Made by a program: the position numbers and the translations under genes
In this document: positions 28,475 through 36,079 of the stretch, in pieces
How the letters are laid out: the number at the start of each line of letters is the position of its first letter
How positions within the stretch are numbered: the stretch's first letter is position 1
The notes under the pieces: generated by a model
Databases searched by the model: none
Told to the model about the DNA's origin: nothing
The model's input: only the letters and a program-made list of their open reading frames with translations
Source of the DNA: an uncultured Gammaproteobacteria bacterium
GTDB lineage: Bacteria; Pseudomonadota; Gammaproteobacteria; Steroidobacterales; Woeseiaceae
DNA: 41,535 nucleotides
Reading direction: 5' to 3'
Assembly: GCA_937899415.1 (NCBI GenBank)
Contig: CALBPI010000019.1
Location: forward strand, 1 to 41,535

Positions 28475-29489
28475 ACTCGGCGCCCGTGGCGCGCTGGAAC
28501 AGTGCGCGCACCGCGTCATTCGGTGTCACACCTTCGTAGAGCACCCGGAAGATCTGTTCCGTGATGGGCATGTCTACGTCCATGTCCTGCGCCACCTTGT
28601 GCACGGCGCGTGCGGCGAGCACGCCTTCGACGACCTGCTGAATTTCCGCTTCGGCCTCAGCCACGGTCTTGCCGCTGGCAAGCGCCAGACCCATGCGCCG
28701 GTTACGCGACTGGTTGTCAGTGCAGGTCAGCACGAGATCGCCCATTCCGGCCAGACCCATGAAGGTCTCGGCGAGCGCGCCGCGCGCAAGACCGAAGCGC
28801 ATCATTTCCGACAGGCCTCGCGTGACGAGCGCAACGCGCGCGTTGCTGCCGAAGCCCAGTCCGTCCGAAATGCCCGCGCCGATCGCCATGACGTTCTTGG
28901 TGGCACCACCGACCTCCACGCCGACGATGTCGCCACTCGTGTAGGCACGAAATGCGCCGTCGGTAATGCGCTCGGCAATCGAGGTCGCATAAGCCTCGTC
29001 GTCGGAGGCGACCGTCAGCGCCGTGGGCAGACCGCGCCCGAGCTCGGCCGCAAACGTCGGTCCCGAGAGCACCGCGTGCTGGCCGCCGTCGCCGAGCACT
29101 TCGCCCACGACCTCATGGGGCAGCTTGCCGGTCTCGAGCTCGAGACCCTTGGTGGCCCAACTCACGCGCTCGGGACAACGCCTTGTGACCTTCATGGCCT
29201 CCAGGGTTTGTCGTAAGGCATGGCTGGGCACGACGACGAGAGCCTCGTCGCAGCGCCCCAGCGCATCGGCAAGATCCGTCACGGGCTCGATGCCGTCGGG
29301 GAAGGTGGCGCCAGGCAGGTAGCACTCGTTCTCGCGGGCGCTGGCCATGGCCCCAATGGCCGTCGCATTGCGACCCCAGAGTAGAACCGGCGTGCCCGTG
29401 CGGGCGTACTGGATGGCCAACGACGTTCCGTAGGAACCGGCCCCCAGTACGGCGACGGGCGTGCGGGCGCGGTCGCTAATGCGTGTCAC
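28461..29489 (-). CDS. gpsA: Glycerol-3-phosphate dehydrogenase [NAD(P)+]
   Basis: Makes sn-glycerol-3-phosphate for phospholipid synthesis from dihydroxyacetone phosphate. The nucleotide-binding motif GAGSYGT is at residues 16-22. Catalytic-region motifs GLELETGKL, SGPTFAAEL, EVGGATKNVMAIGAGI and AGMGDLVLTCT are intact. GTG 29489 gives 342 residues, close to E. coli GpsA. It overlaps the secB stop by 14 bases. The ATG further upstream lies inside secB and would add 33 unrelated residues. The gene is last in the rhodanese-grxC-secB-gpsA operon, the order known from E. coli. Confidence 0.95.
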   Translation of the reverse strand: MTRISDRARTPVAVLGAGSYGTSLAIQYARTGTPVLLWGRNATAIGAMASARENECYLPGATFPDGIEPVTDLADALGRCDEALVVVPSHALRQTLEAMKVTRRCPERVSWATKGLELETGKLPHEVVGEVLGDGGQHAVLSGPTFAAELGRGLPTALTVASDDEAYATSIAERITDGAFRAYTSGDIVGVEVGGATKNVMAIGAGISDGLGFGSNARVALVTRGLSEMMRFGLARGALAETFMGLAGMGDLVLTCTDNQSRNRRMGLALASGKTVAEAEAEIQQVVEGVLAARAVHKVAQDMDVDMPITEQIFRVLYEGVTPNDAVRALFQRATGAEFSPG

Positions 29490-29979
29490 CCGCGGCTTGT
29501 TGTGCTGCCGCGGCCTGCTCGGCCTGGTTTCGGGCCCAGAGACCGTCGAAGTCGATGGGCTGCAGCAGGAACTCGGGGAAGCCGCCACGCTGCACAGCCG
29601 ACGCTATGGCTTCGCGGGCGTACGGGAACAGTGTGTTCGGGCAGAATGTGCCCAGAATCTGAGCCGCCTCGGCCTCGTTGAAGCCCTCGATCTGGAATAA
29701 GCCAGCCTGGTGCAACTCAACGAGGAAGACTGTGTCATCACCGATCTTCGAGTCCAGCGTCAGCGTCAGGACCATCTCGTAGATGGGCTGGTCGTCGAGC
29801 TTGCGATGCGTCGTGCGCAGGTTGAGGTTGCTCGTCGGCTGAAGGTCAGCCGTCGTGAAAATCTGCGGCGCCATCGGCGACTCGAAGGACATGTCCTTCA
29901 CGTAGATTTTGCGCAGTGCAACGGTGCGGCGCGGCTGCTCGGCCTGGCCGGCGGCAGCGGCGGCGATTTCGTCAGTCAT
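29476..29979 (-). CDS. secB: Protein-export chaperone SecB
   Basis: Cytosolic tetrameric chaperone that keeps secretory precursors unfolded and hands them to SecA. The 167-residue acidic protein has the family segments LRKIYVKDMSFESPMAPQIF, YEMVLTLTL and LGTFCPNTLFPYAREAIAS. The N-terminal 20 residues are Ala/Gln-rich, and the tail is Ala/Gln-rich too. Start ATG 29977-29979 overlaps the grxC end by 8 bases. Confidence 0.97.
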   Translation of the reverse strand: MTDEIAAAAAGQAEQPRRTVALRKIYVKDMSFESPMAPQIFTTADLQPTSNLNLRTTHRKLDDQPIYEMVLTLTLDSKIGDDTVFLVELHQAGLFQIEGFNEAEAAQILGTFCPNTLFPYAREAIASAVQRGGFPEFLLQPIDFDGLWARNQAEQAAAAQQAAGDTH

Positions 29980-30271
29980 GGTTTGGAGTCTCTGTGGAGT
30001 TGGAGTCGTTTAAGGCGTCCGCGAGCAGGCCATCGAGCTTGCCCGAGCGCTCCAGCGCCTCGAGCTCGTCGTAGCCGCCGATGTGCGTGTCGCCGATAAA
30101 AATCTGGGGCACCGTGCTGCGCCCGTTGGCGCGCGCGATCATCTCGTCCCGGCGCTCGGGTACCTGGCCGATGTCGATGAGCGTGAACTCGACGCCCTTG
30201 TGCTGCAGCAGTCCGCGCGCGGCATTGCAGTAGGGGCACCAGGTCTTGCTGTAAACGGTGATCTCAGCCAT
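29972..30271 (-). CDS. grxC: Glutaredoxin 3 (GrxC)
   Basis: Small glutathione-dependent disulfide oxidoreductase, 99 residues. The active site CPYC is at 12-15, the glutathione-binding TVPQIFIG carries the cis-proline, and GGYDELEALE follows. The C-terminal tail of about 15 residues is a short extension. Its start codon shares one base with the stop of the rhodanese gene upstream, and its end overlaps secB. Confidence 0.96.
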   Translation of the reverse strand: MAEITVYSKTWCPYCNAARGLLQHKGVEFTLIDIGQVPERRDEMIARANGRSTVPQIFIGDTHIGGYDELEALERSGKLDGLLADALNDSNSTETPNHD

Positions 30272-30774
30272 CAGTCAGCGCTGGCCTTGTTCTTGTCGGT
30301 CTTGTTTTTGCCACCCTTGCGCTTCTTGTCTTTCTTGCCGCCTTGCTTCTTCTTGCCCGATACGAGCGGCAAGCCGTCCTGCTGCCACTGGGCGATGCCG
30401 CCCTTGAGCGCGAAGACATCGCCGTAGCCCTTGCGGCGCAAGTCGGCAACGACCCGGCCGCACTGCAAACCGTTCTGGCAGGCGACAATGAGCTTGCTGC
30501 CCTTGAGCGCCTCGAGCCGGTCTTCGTTACTGCCGACCTGGTCCGCCGTTAGATTACGCGCGCCGGCGATGTGCCCGGCTGCAAAGGCTTCGGCGGGACG
30601 GATATCGATCACCTGCCCATCGTTATTGATGAGCTGGACCGCATCCGCCGTCGTCAGGTTGATGCCCGCGCCGGCCTGCAGCCGGAACTCGGTGAAAATC
30701 ACAAGAAACAGGCTGCCGACCAGAGCGGCCGTCAGCCAGAGGTGATTGTTGGTGAATTCGACGACCTGTTCCAT
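30271..30774 (-). CDS. Membrane-anchored rhodanese-like protein (YibN-like) with a lysine-rich tail
   Basis: Predicted single-pass inner-membrane protein with a cytosolic rhodanese domain, 167 residues. A membrane helix covers about residues 11-30. The rhodanese domain runs from about 38 to 135, with VIDIRPAEAF and catalytic Cys99 in CQNGLQC. The last 29 residues (139-167) hold 12 lysines and one arginine, an extension I do not recall from E. coli YibN. ATG 30772-30774 is chosen because the open frame upstream has no family similarity. It heads the grxC-secB-gpsA operon, as yibN does in E. coli. A sulfur-transfer role is inferred from the family. Confidence 0.92.
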   Translation of the reverse strand: MEQVVEFTNNHLWLTAALVGSLFLVIFTEFRLQAGAGINLTTADAVQLINNDGQVIDIRPAEAFAAGHIAGARNLTADQVGSNEDRLEALKGSKLIVACQNGLQCGRVVADLRRKGYGDVFALKGGIAQWQQDGLPLVSGKKKQGGKKDKKRKGGKNKTDKNKASAD

Positions 30775-30802
30775 CGTATTCGGTGCACGTCCAAAGCCGG
30801 TT

Positions 30803-30811
30803 AGTATACCA
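30803..30811 (-). promoter_or_regulatory. Extended -10 promoter for the rhodanese-grxC-secB-gpsA operon
   Basis: On the minus strand TGGTATACT is an extended -10 (TGN plus TATACT, 5 of 6 matches) about 30 bases before the rhodanese ATG. No -35 is evident. The 102-base gap must also hold the envC promoter, which I could not place. Confidence 0.5.
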
Positions 30812-30876
30812 ACATGCCACTCCCACACGTGTGCCGCGGACGACGAATTGCAGGGACCGCGCCACACCCATCGTTT

Positions 30877-32061
30877 ATGTCGAATCGACCGGCCCCCTCT
30901 ACCTGGACTCGTTGGGTCGGGCCAGCCCTGATCCTGATCCTCGCGGTCTGCAGCGGTGCCCAGGCGCAGTCCCGCGTGGCAACTGAGGCCGAGCTCAAGG
31001 AGGTGCGCCAGCGCATCGAGCGCCTGACGGCTCAGGCCGCCGAGCGCACACGGCAACGAGATACCGTGACAGGGCAACTGACCGACACGGAGCGGGAGCT
31101 GGCCCGAGTGCAGACACGGCGGCGCGAATTGCGCCAGGAACAGGCGGAGGCCGGCCAGCGCCTTGCACTCGCGCAGGAGCGGGTGACCTTGCAGGAGGCC
31201 GCGCTGGCCAGTGAACGTGATGCCCTCGGGCAGCAACTCCGCGCGGCCTACAAGAGCGGGCGTCAGGAGCGCATCAAGCTGGTGCTCAACCAGGGCGACC
31301 CCGAGGCTGTCGGGCGAATGCTGACCTATTACCGCTACCTCAATGCCGCCCGGCTGACGAACATCACGGCGCTCAACGAAGGCCTGGCCACACTGGCGCG
31401 CCTTGTGGCCGAGGCCGATCGCGAACAGCGCGTGCTCGAGACGCTGGCGGCCGAGGCCGAGACGCTGATCGCCGAGCTGGGCCGACAGCGGGAAGCGCGC
31501 AAAAAGCTGGTCGCCGACATCGATCGTCGCCTCGCTGATGAGAGCCGTCAGCTCGAGGTTTTGACGGCGGAGGAAGCCGAGCTCAAACGCATCATCGACG
31601 AGCTGGCCAACATCCTCGCCGACTACCCGATCAATGCCGAGCAGCCCATCACGAGCTTGCGCGGCGAGCTGACCTGGCCCGTCGCCGGGCGGCTCGTTCG
31701 CAATTTCGGCCAGGCGCGCTCAGGCGCGTCGCTGCGCAGCAAGGGCATCGTGCTGGCCACGGAAGCGGGCACTGAGGTGCGCTCGATTTACCACGGTCGC
31801 GTGGCCTATGCCGACTGGCTGCCCGGACTCGGTCTGCTCATCATCGTGGACCACGGCAATGATCTCCTGTCCCTGTACGGTTACAACGAGACGTTGAACA
31901 AGTCCGTGGGCGAGTGGATCGCGCCCGGGGAAGTGATCGCCACCGTGGGCAACACCGGGGGCCAGTCGCAGCCCGGCCTCTACTTCGAATTGCGTCAGGG
32001 CACCCGGGCCGTGAATCCACGGCCCTGGTTCCGAAACCGTCCAGGCGCCGGCCGCCGCTAA
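30877..32061 (+). CDS. envC: Murein hydrolase activator EnvC
   Basis: Periplasmic activator of septal amidases AmiA/AmiB in cell separation. The 394-residue protein has a signal peptide (cleavage after AQA, about residue 30), a long coiled coil rich in Glu, Arg, Gln and Leu (about 35-255), and a C-terminal LytM/M23 domain (about 275-390). The M23 metal ligands are lost: the usual HxxxD region reads SKGIVL, and the final HxH region reads YFELR. It is therefore a non-enzymatic LytM protein, as expected for EnvC. ATG 30877 is chosen for the signal peptide. It is followed 69 bases later by ctpA. Confidence 0.93.
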   Translation: MSNRPAPSTWTRWVGPALILILAVCSGAQAQSRVATEAELKEVRQRIERLTAQAAERTRQRDTVTGQLTDTERELARVQTRRRELRQEQAEAGQRLALAQERVTLQEAALASERDALGQQLRAAYKSGRQERIKLVLNQGDPEAVGRMLTYYRYLNAARLTNITALNEGLATLARLVAEADREQRVLETLAAEAETLIAELGRQREARKKLVADIDRRLADESRQLEVLTAEEAELKRIIDELANILADYPINAEQPITSLRGELTWPVAGRLVRNFGQARSGASLRSKGIVLATEAGTEVRSIYHGRVAYADWLPGLGLLIIVDHGNDLLSLYGYNETLNKSVGEWIAPGEVIATVGNTGGQSQPGLYFELRQGTRAVNPRPWFRNRPGAGRR

Positions 32062-32130
32062 GCCGTGAACTCGAGCACTGCGGCGCGGGTGGGCGCTGTG
32101 CTATGTTCGAGGGCCGAATCGGAGACCTGA

Positions 32131-33309
32131 ATGTCTTTGGGAAGTCGCGCATTTATCGCCGTACTGGTTGGCGTTGCCCTTGGGTTGACGCTGACCACGG
32201 CCGGACGTGTCATGGCGCCCGAGTCGCCAGCCGACACGGCTCGTGACGCGCGGCTGTTGCACGAGGTGCTCGAGCGCGTGCGGCGCGAGTACGTCGACCC
32301 CATCGACGATGAACGCCTTATGGAGGCTGCCGTGCGTGGCATGGTCGCCGACCTCGATGCGCACTCGCAGTTTCTCGATGCCGACGAGTTTGAAGACATC
32401 CGAGTGGGCGCCACGGGCCGTTACTCGGGCGTTGGCCTTGAGGTGTCGCTGCAGGGTCGCGACGTTGTGGTCATCGCGCCCTTCGCCGATTCGCCCGCGG
32501 CCCGCGCCGGCATTCAGCCCGGCGACGTCATCATCGCCATTAACGAGCGCCCCGTGAGCGGCAGCGAGTTGTTCGAGACGGTGCAACGCATGCGCGGGCC
32601 GGCTGGCTCACCCGTGCACCTGACCGTCATGCGCCCGGACGTCACAGCGCCGCTGGAGTTTCGCGTCGAACGCGAGTCGCTGCAGATCGCAAGCGTTGAA
32701 GGCTCGTTGCTGGCACCGGGTATCGGCTATGCCCGCGTGAGCCAGTTTCACGAAGCTACGGCGCAGGAGCTGTCACGACTGTTGCGAAACCTCGAGCGTG
32801 AAAACCTGACGCCGCTGGCCGGGCTCGTCCTGGACCTGCGGAACAATCCCGGTGGTTTACTCGATGCGGCTGCGGACGTGGCCGACCTGTTTCTCGATGG
32901 CGGTGTCATTGTGAGAGCCCGCGGTCGCACTGAGGACGCTGCATTCGAGTTGCGTGCACAGCGCGGCAGCCTCGTCTCGGAAACGGAAATCCTCGTGCTC
33001 GTGAACGGCGCATCGGCCTCGGCGGCCGAGATCGTCGCGGGCGCCCTGCAGGACCACGAACGCGCCCGATTGCTCGGCACCTCGACCTTCGGCAAAGGGC
33101 TCGTGCAGACCGTGATGCCGCTGCGCGACGGCCAGGCCATCAAGCTCACGACGTCGCGCTACTACACGCCCGACGGGCACTACATCCAGGACCGAGGCAT
33201 CACCCCCGATATCGTGGTGCGCAACGGCGACGCTGACGACGACCGCCAGCTGGCGCGTGCGCTGGCGACGCTGGGTCACCGGCGACTCGTCCAACACACC
33301 GCCTTGTGA
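32131..33309 (+). CDS. C-terminal processing peptidase (CtpA, family S41)
   Basis: Periplasmic serine protease with a PDZ domain, 392 residues. An N-terminal signal or anchor (about 6-27) precedes a PDZ domain (about 95-170) with the ligand-loop motif GVGLEVS. The protease domain contains LVLDLRNNPGGLL. The Ser/Lys dyad is S297 in NGASASAAEIVAGALQD and K322 in TFGKGLVQT, at the 25-residue spacing of the family. Such enzymes trim envelope proteins; in pseudomonads CtpA degrades cell-wall hydrolases. Linkage to envC and yibQ supports a cell-wall role. It ends in a GTGA overlap with yibQ. Confidence 0.95.
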   Translation: MSLGSRAFIAVLVGVALGLTLTTAGRVMAPESPADTARDARLLHEVLERVRREYVDPIDDERLMEAAVRGMVADLDAHSQFLDADEFEDIRVGATGRYSGVGLEVSLQGRDVVVIAPFADSPAARAGIQPGDVIIAINERPVSGSELFETVQRMRGPAGSPVHLTVMRPDVTAPLEFRVERESLQIASVEGSLLAPGIGYARVSQFHEATAQELSRLLRNLERENLTPLAGLVLDLRNNPGGLLDAAADVADLFLDGGVIVRARGRTEDAAFELRAQRGSLVSETEILVLVNGASASAAEIVAGALQDHERARLLGTSTFGKGLVQTVMPLRDGQAIKLTTSRYYTPDGHYIQDRGITPDIVVRNGDADDDRQLARALATLGHRRLVQHTAL

Positions 33310-34127
33310 CGGCCCGGCGCTGCATCGGGGCGCTTGCCACACTGGCAGGCGCGGCGGCCCTCGCGGCGTTGTCCACCGCGCAGGCGGCAGACCCGGACCC
33401 GACCCCCAGCATCGCGATCATCATCGATGACCTCGGCTACCGCGCGGCACTCGATGCGCGCATCCTCGAGTTGCCCCCCGAAATCGCTGTCGCGGTGCTG
33501 CCCAATGCACCGAACACACGCCGCGTCGCCGAGACGGCAGCGCGTCAGTCGCGTGACGTTCTCGTGCACCTGCCGATGCAGGCGCTGGGGTCGGGAGGGC
33601 TCGCCGACTACGCGCCCGTGGCGTTGCGCGCGGACGTGACGCGGGATGAACTTGAGCGTGTCGTGGCGCACGCGCTCGCGGCTGTGCCCGAGGCGCGCGG
33701 CGTCAATAACCACATGGGCAGCCTGCTTACCCGACAGCACGAACCCATGCGCTGGCTCATGCAAACGCTGGCCTGCCACCGCGACCTCTACTTTATCGAC
33801 AGCTACACGACCGCCGAGAGTGTCGCGCATCGGATGGCGCAGGAGGCGCACGTACCCACGGCGCGCAGAGATGTCTTTCTCGACGACAGTCACGATGCGG
33901 TGGAGATCCGCGCGCAGTTCAAACGCCTGGTGCGCCTGGCGCACGAACGTGGCGCCGCACTTGCGATCGGCCACCCGCAGCTAGAAACCCTCGCGGTACT
34001 GGAATCTGAGCTCGCGCTGCTCGAGCAGTACGGGGTGACACTGGTGCCCGCCACGGCCTTGCTTGAGGGTGTGAGCGCTCGCGAGCGCCCAGCAACGGTG
34101 CTGGCCGGAACACGCACGACACCGTGA
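33306..34127 (+). CDS. Divergent polysaccharide deacetylase family protein (YibQ)
   Basis: Exported protein of 273 residues in the divergent polysaccharide deacetylase family (DUF610). A signal peptide ends near TAQA (about residue 27). Motifs include IAIIIDDLGYR, VLPNAPNT, VLVHLPMQ, GVNNHMGSLLT and LAIGHPQLETL. The aspartates and histidines that bind metal in true deacetylases are largely kept. The substrate is unknown. It starts with GTG 33306 overlapping the ctpA stop. The envC-yibQ association is known from E. coli, where the genes are adjacent; here ctpA lies between them, as in pseudomonads. Confidence 0.9.
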   Translation: MTARRCIGALATLAGAAALAALSTAQAADPDPTPSIAIIIDDLGYRAALDARILELPPEIAVAVLPNAPNTRRVAETAARQSRDVLVHLPMQALGSGGLADYAPVALRADVTRDELERVVAHALAAVPEARGVNNHMGSLLTRQHEPMRWLMQTLACHRDLYFIDSYTTAESVAHRMAQEAHVPTARRDVFLDDSHDAVEIRAQFKRLVRLAHERGAALAIGHPQLETLAVLESELALLEQYGVTLVPATALLEGVSARERPATVLAGTRTTP

Positions 34128-34160
34128 TAATCTAGCGCCGCGTTTAGAGCCCCCGTCACC

Positions 34161-34700
34161 ATGCCTCAGTACCGCTACTGCCCCTCCTGTTCCGCGCCGC
34201 TTGTCTTCGCCCACCACGGCGGCCGAGAACGTCTGGCCTGCAGCAAGTCATGCGGATTTGTGCATTGGGGCAACCCGGTACCTGTCGTCGCGGCCGTCGC
34301 CGAACGTAACGATACGGTCATTCAGGTGCGCAGCCTCGGCTGGCCCGAAGGCTGGTACGGACTCATTACGGGGTTTCTGGAGGCCGGCGAGACGCCGGAA
34401 CAGGCGGTTTTGCGTGAGGTCGAAGAGGAAGTCGGGCTCAAGGCCGAGCTGGGCGCCTTTCTGGGCCTGTATCCCTTCTACCGCATGAATCAACTGCTCA
34501 TTTGCTACCACGTGACCGTTGGCGATGGCGACATTGTGCTCGACACGAGCGAGCTCGAGGGTTTCCGCGAGGTGCCCCTGGCCGAGGTACGGCCCTGGGC
34601 CAGCGGCACGGGCTACGCGTTGCGCGACTGGCTCGCGACGCGTGGTTACCATTTTGCGGATGACGAGTTATTGAGCCTGTCGCGACGGAGTGCGTCATGA
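34161..34700 (+). CDS. Nudix hydrolase with N-terminal zinc ribbon
   Basis: Predicted cytosolic nucleoside-diphosphate-X hydrolase, 179 residues. A zinc ribbon with cysteines 7, 10, 27 and 31 precedes a Nudix box at 71-93 that fits GX5EX7REUXEEXGU exactly (GFLEAGETPEQAVLREVEEE at its core). The zinc ribbon resembles that of NudC-like NADH pyrophosphatases, but the protein is shorter, so the substrate is open. A GATAAT hexamer at 34126-34131, overlapping the yibQ stop, may be its -10. The stop overlaps the Kazal gene start (ATGA). Confidence 0.93.
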   Translation: MPQYRYCPSCSAPLVFAHHGGRERLACSKSCGFVHWGNPVPVVAAVAERNDTVIQVRSLGWPEGWYGLITGFLEAGETPEQAVLREVEEEVGLKAELGAFLGLYPFYRMNQLLICYHVTVGDGDIVLDTSELEGFREVPLAEVRPWASGTGYALRDWLATRGYHFADDELLSLSRRSAS

Positions 34701-35515
34701 GGGTGTTTGCAGCATTGTGTGCCTTGTGGGTGACCAGTTCCGTGTTGGCGCAGTCTGACCAGCCCGGCCTGTTGTGCCCGCAAGTCTGGAAGCCCGTGTG
34801 CGGCGTTGACGGCAAGACCTACGCCAACGAGTGCCAGAGCCGTGCAGCCAGCGTCCTGGTGGACCGGGACGGCGAGTGCGATGACGTCGAGGACCAGGTG
34901 TTGCCCGACGAGGGCGGCAACTGTCCCTCGCGCTTCGCGCCCGTGTGCGGCGATGACGGCAACACCTACGCCAACGCGTGTTTCGCAGCGCTCGCCGAGA
35001 CCACGGTCGCATCTGCCGGCGCCTGCGCGGCTGGTGAATGTCCCGAAGAGGTGCTGCCTGTGTGCGGTCGCAACGGCCGGACCTTTCTCAACCGCTGCAC
35101 GGCCAATCGTGCCCGCGTCGCCGTGGCCTATGACGGTGCCTGTAACGTCGATGCCTGCCCCGATGTGTACGCGCCCGTTTGCAGCGTTGATGGCGACACG
35201 TTTGGTAACGCCTGCGAAGCTGACAAGGCCGGTGCGGAGATCGCATCGACGGGCGCCTGCGGCGTGCGTCGCTGTCCGTCGGTTTTCGTGCCCGTCTGCG
35301 GTGCCGACAACCGGACTTACGGCAACGCCTGCGAAGCCGAGCGCGCCGGCGTGCGCATCGTCGCTCCCGGCGACTGCAGCAATACCAATTGCCGCAGCAC
35401 CTACCAGCCTGTCTGCGGCAGCGATGGCCGCACCTATGACAACCGTTGTTTGCTCGATGCGGCGGGCGTCAACCTGCTCTACGCGGGGGCCTGCGCGAGG
35501 AGCCTTCGCCAGTGA
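34697..35515 (+). CDS. Secreted protein with six Kazal-type protease-inhibitor domains
   Basis: 272 residues: a signal peptide (about 1-18, ending VLA) and six Kazal-like domains at residues 27-61, 76-110, 115-149, 154-188, 193-227 and 232-266. Each domain is exactly 35 residues from first to last cysteine, with four cysteines spaced 8, 11 and 15, and carries the motif PVC-x5-TY/TF-x2-x-C. Classical Kazal domains have six cysteines; here the pair corresponding to C1-C5 is missing. Residues at the position of the inhibitory P1 site are Q, S, E, D, S and S. The protein probably acts outside the cytoplasm, possibly against foreign or envelope serine proteases (inferred). It is coupled to the nudix gene (ATGA) and the GNAT gene (GTGA). 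Confidence 0.92.
   Translation: MRVFAALCALWVTSSVLAQSDQPGLLCPQVWKPVCGVDGKTYANECQSRAASVLVDRDGECDDVEDQVLPDEGGNCPSRFAPVCGDDGNTYANACFAALAETTVASAGACAAGECPEEVLPVCGRNGRTFLNRCTANRARVAVAYDGACNVDACPDVYAPVCSVDGDTFGNACEADKAGAEIASTGACGVRRCPSVFVPVCGADNRTYGNACEAERAGVRIVAPGDCSNTNCRSTYQPVCGSDGRTYDNRCLLDAAGVNLLYAGACARSLRQ
34922..35494 (+). repeat. Tandem coding repeat, 117-base period (Kazal domains 2-6)
   Basis: The five Kazal domains start at residues 76, 115, 154, 193 and 232, a strict 39-residue period, with five-residue steps between last and first cysteines. The DNA copies have diverged, so the repeat is old and held by the protein fold. Confidence 0.85.
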
Positions 35516-36006
35516 GCGCCCACGTGACACTGCGCCGACGATTGTCTGACTGGCTCCGCGGGAATCGCTCGCGCACGTCGCTCAGCTATGAGGCCGGTGA
35601 GGACCCTGCTGACGATGACATTGCAGCGGTGCAACGCGGCCTTGCGAGCTACAACGAGCGCTTCATGGGTACCTCGCCACAGATTCGGCTTGGCGCGTTC
35701 GCGCGGGACGAAACAGGGCGCATCGTGGCCGGCGCACACGGCACCGTGACCTGGGGCTGGCTTTACGTCGAGCGACTCTGGGTCGACGAGACGCTACGCG
35801 GCGACGGGGTGGGCACGGAGGTGTTGGCGCGGCTGGAACGCGCGGCACTGGCGCGCGGCGTGTTCCGGTTTCGCGTGGATACAGCGTCGTTCCAGGCGCT
35901 CGATTTCTACATCAAGCAGGGCTACGAAGTTTTTGCCCAGCTCGAAGACAGCCCGCCCGGGCACACCGATTACTACCTGAAAAAGCGCATCGAGCTGAAC
36001 CCCTGA
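35512..36006 (+). CDS. GNAT family N-acetyltransferase
   Basis: Predicted cytosolic acetyltransferase of 164 residues. The acetyl-CoA-binding motif A is RLWVDETLRGDGVGTEVL (R-G-D-G-V-G pyrophosphate loop). The C-terminal ALDFYIKQGYEVF is the typical GNAT beta-bulge end. GTG 35512 is chosen because GAGGAG lies just upstream and the codon overlaps the Kazal stop (GTGA). The acceptor substrate is unknown. Coupling to the nudix and Kazal genes suggests co-expression, although the three functions have no obvious shared pathway. Confidence 0.9.
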   Translation: MSAHVTLRRRLSDWLRGNRSRTSLSYEAGEDPADDDIAAVQRGLASYNERFMGTSPQIRLGAFARDETGRIVAGAHGTVTWGWLYVERLWVDETLRGDGVGTEVLARLERAALARGVFRFRVDTASFQALDFYIKQGYEVFAQLEDSPPGHTDYYLKKRIELNP

Positions 36007-36018
36007 CCGCGCCGGGCT

Positions 36019-36047
36019 TTGACAGCCGTCGAAGTTGCGTCGAAACT
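36019..36047 (+). promoter_or_regulatory. Promoter of the first MASE1 kinase gene
   Basis: TTGACA (36019-36024), 17 bases, then GAAACT (36042-36047). The -10 is weak alone, but the same element (TTGACAGC ... GA[A/C]ACTG) occurs at the same spacing and distance upstream of the second kinase gene. Confidence 0.55.
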
Positions 36048-36079
36048 GGAGCCGTTCCGGTAACGCGACGGGAGGCGCC

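Noticed and set aside
34922-35494. Regular 117-base periodicity considered as a CRISPR-like or minisatellite array
   Set aside because: The repeats are in frame, diverged at the DNA level and encode cysteine-conserved Kazal domains, so they are protein repeats.
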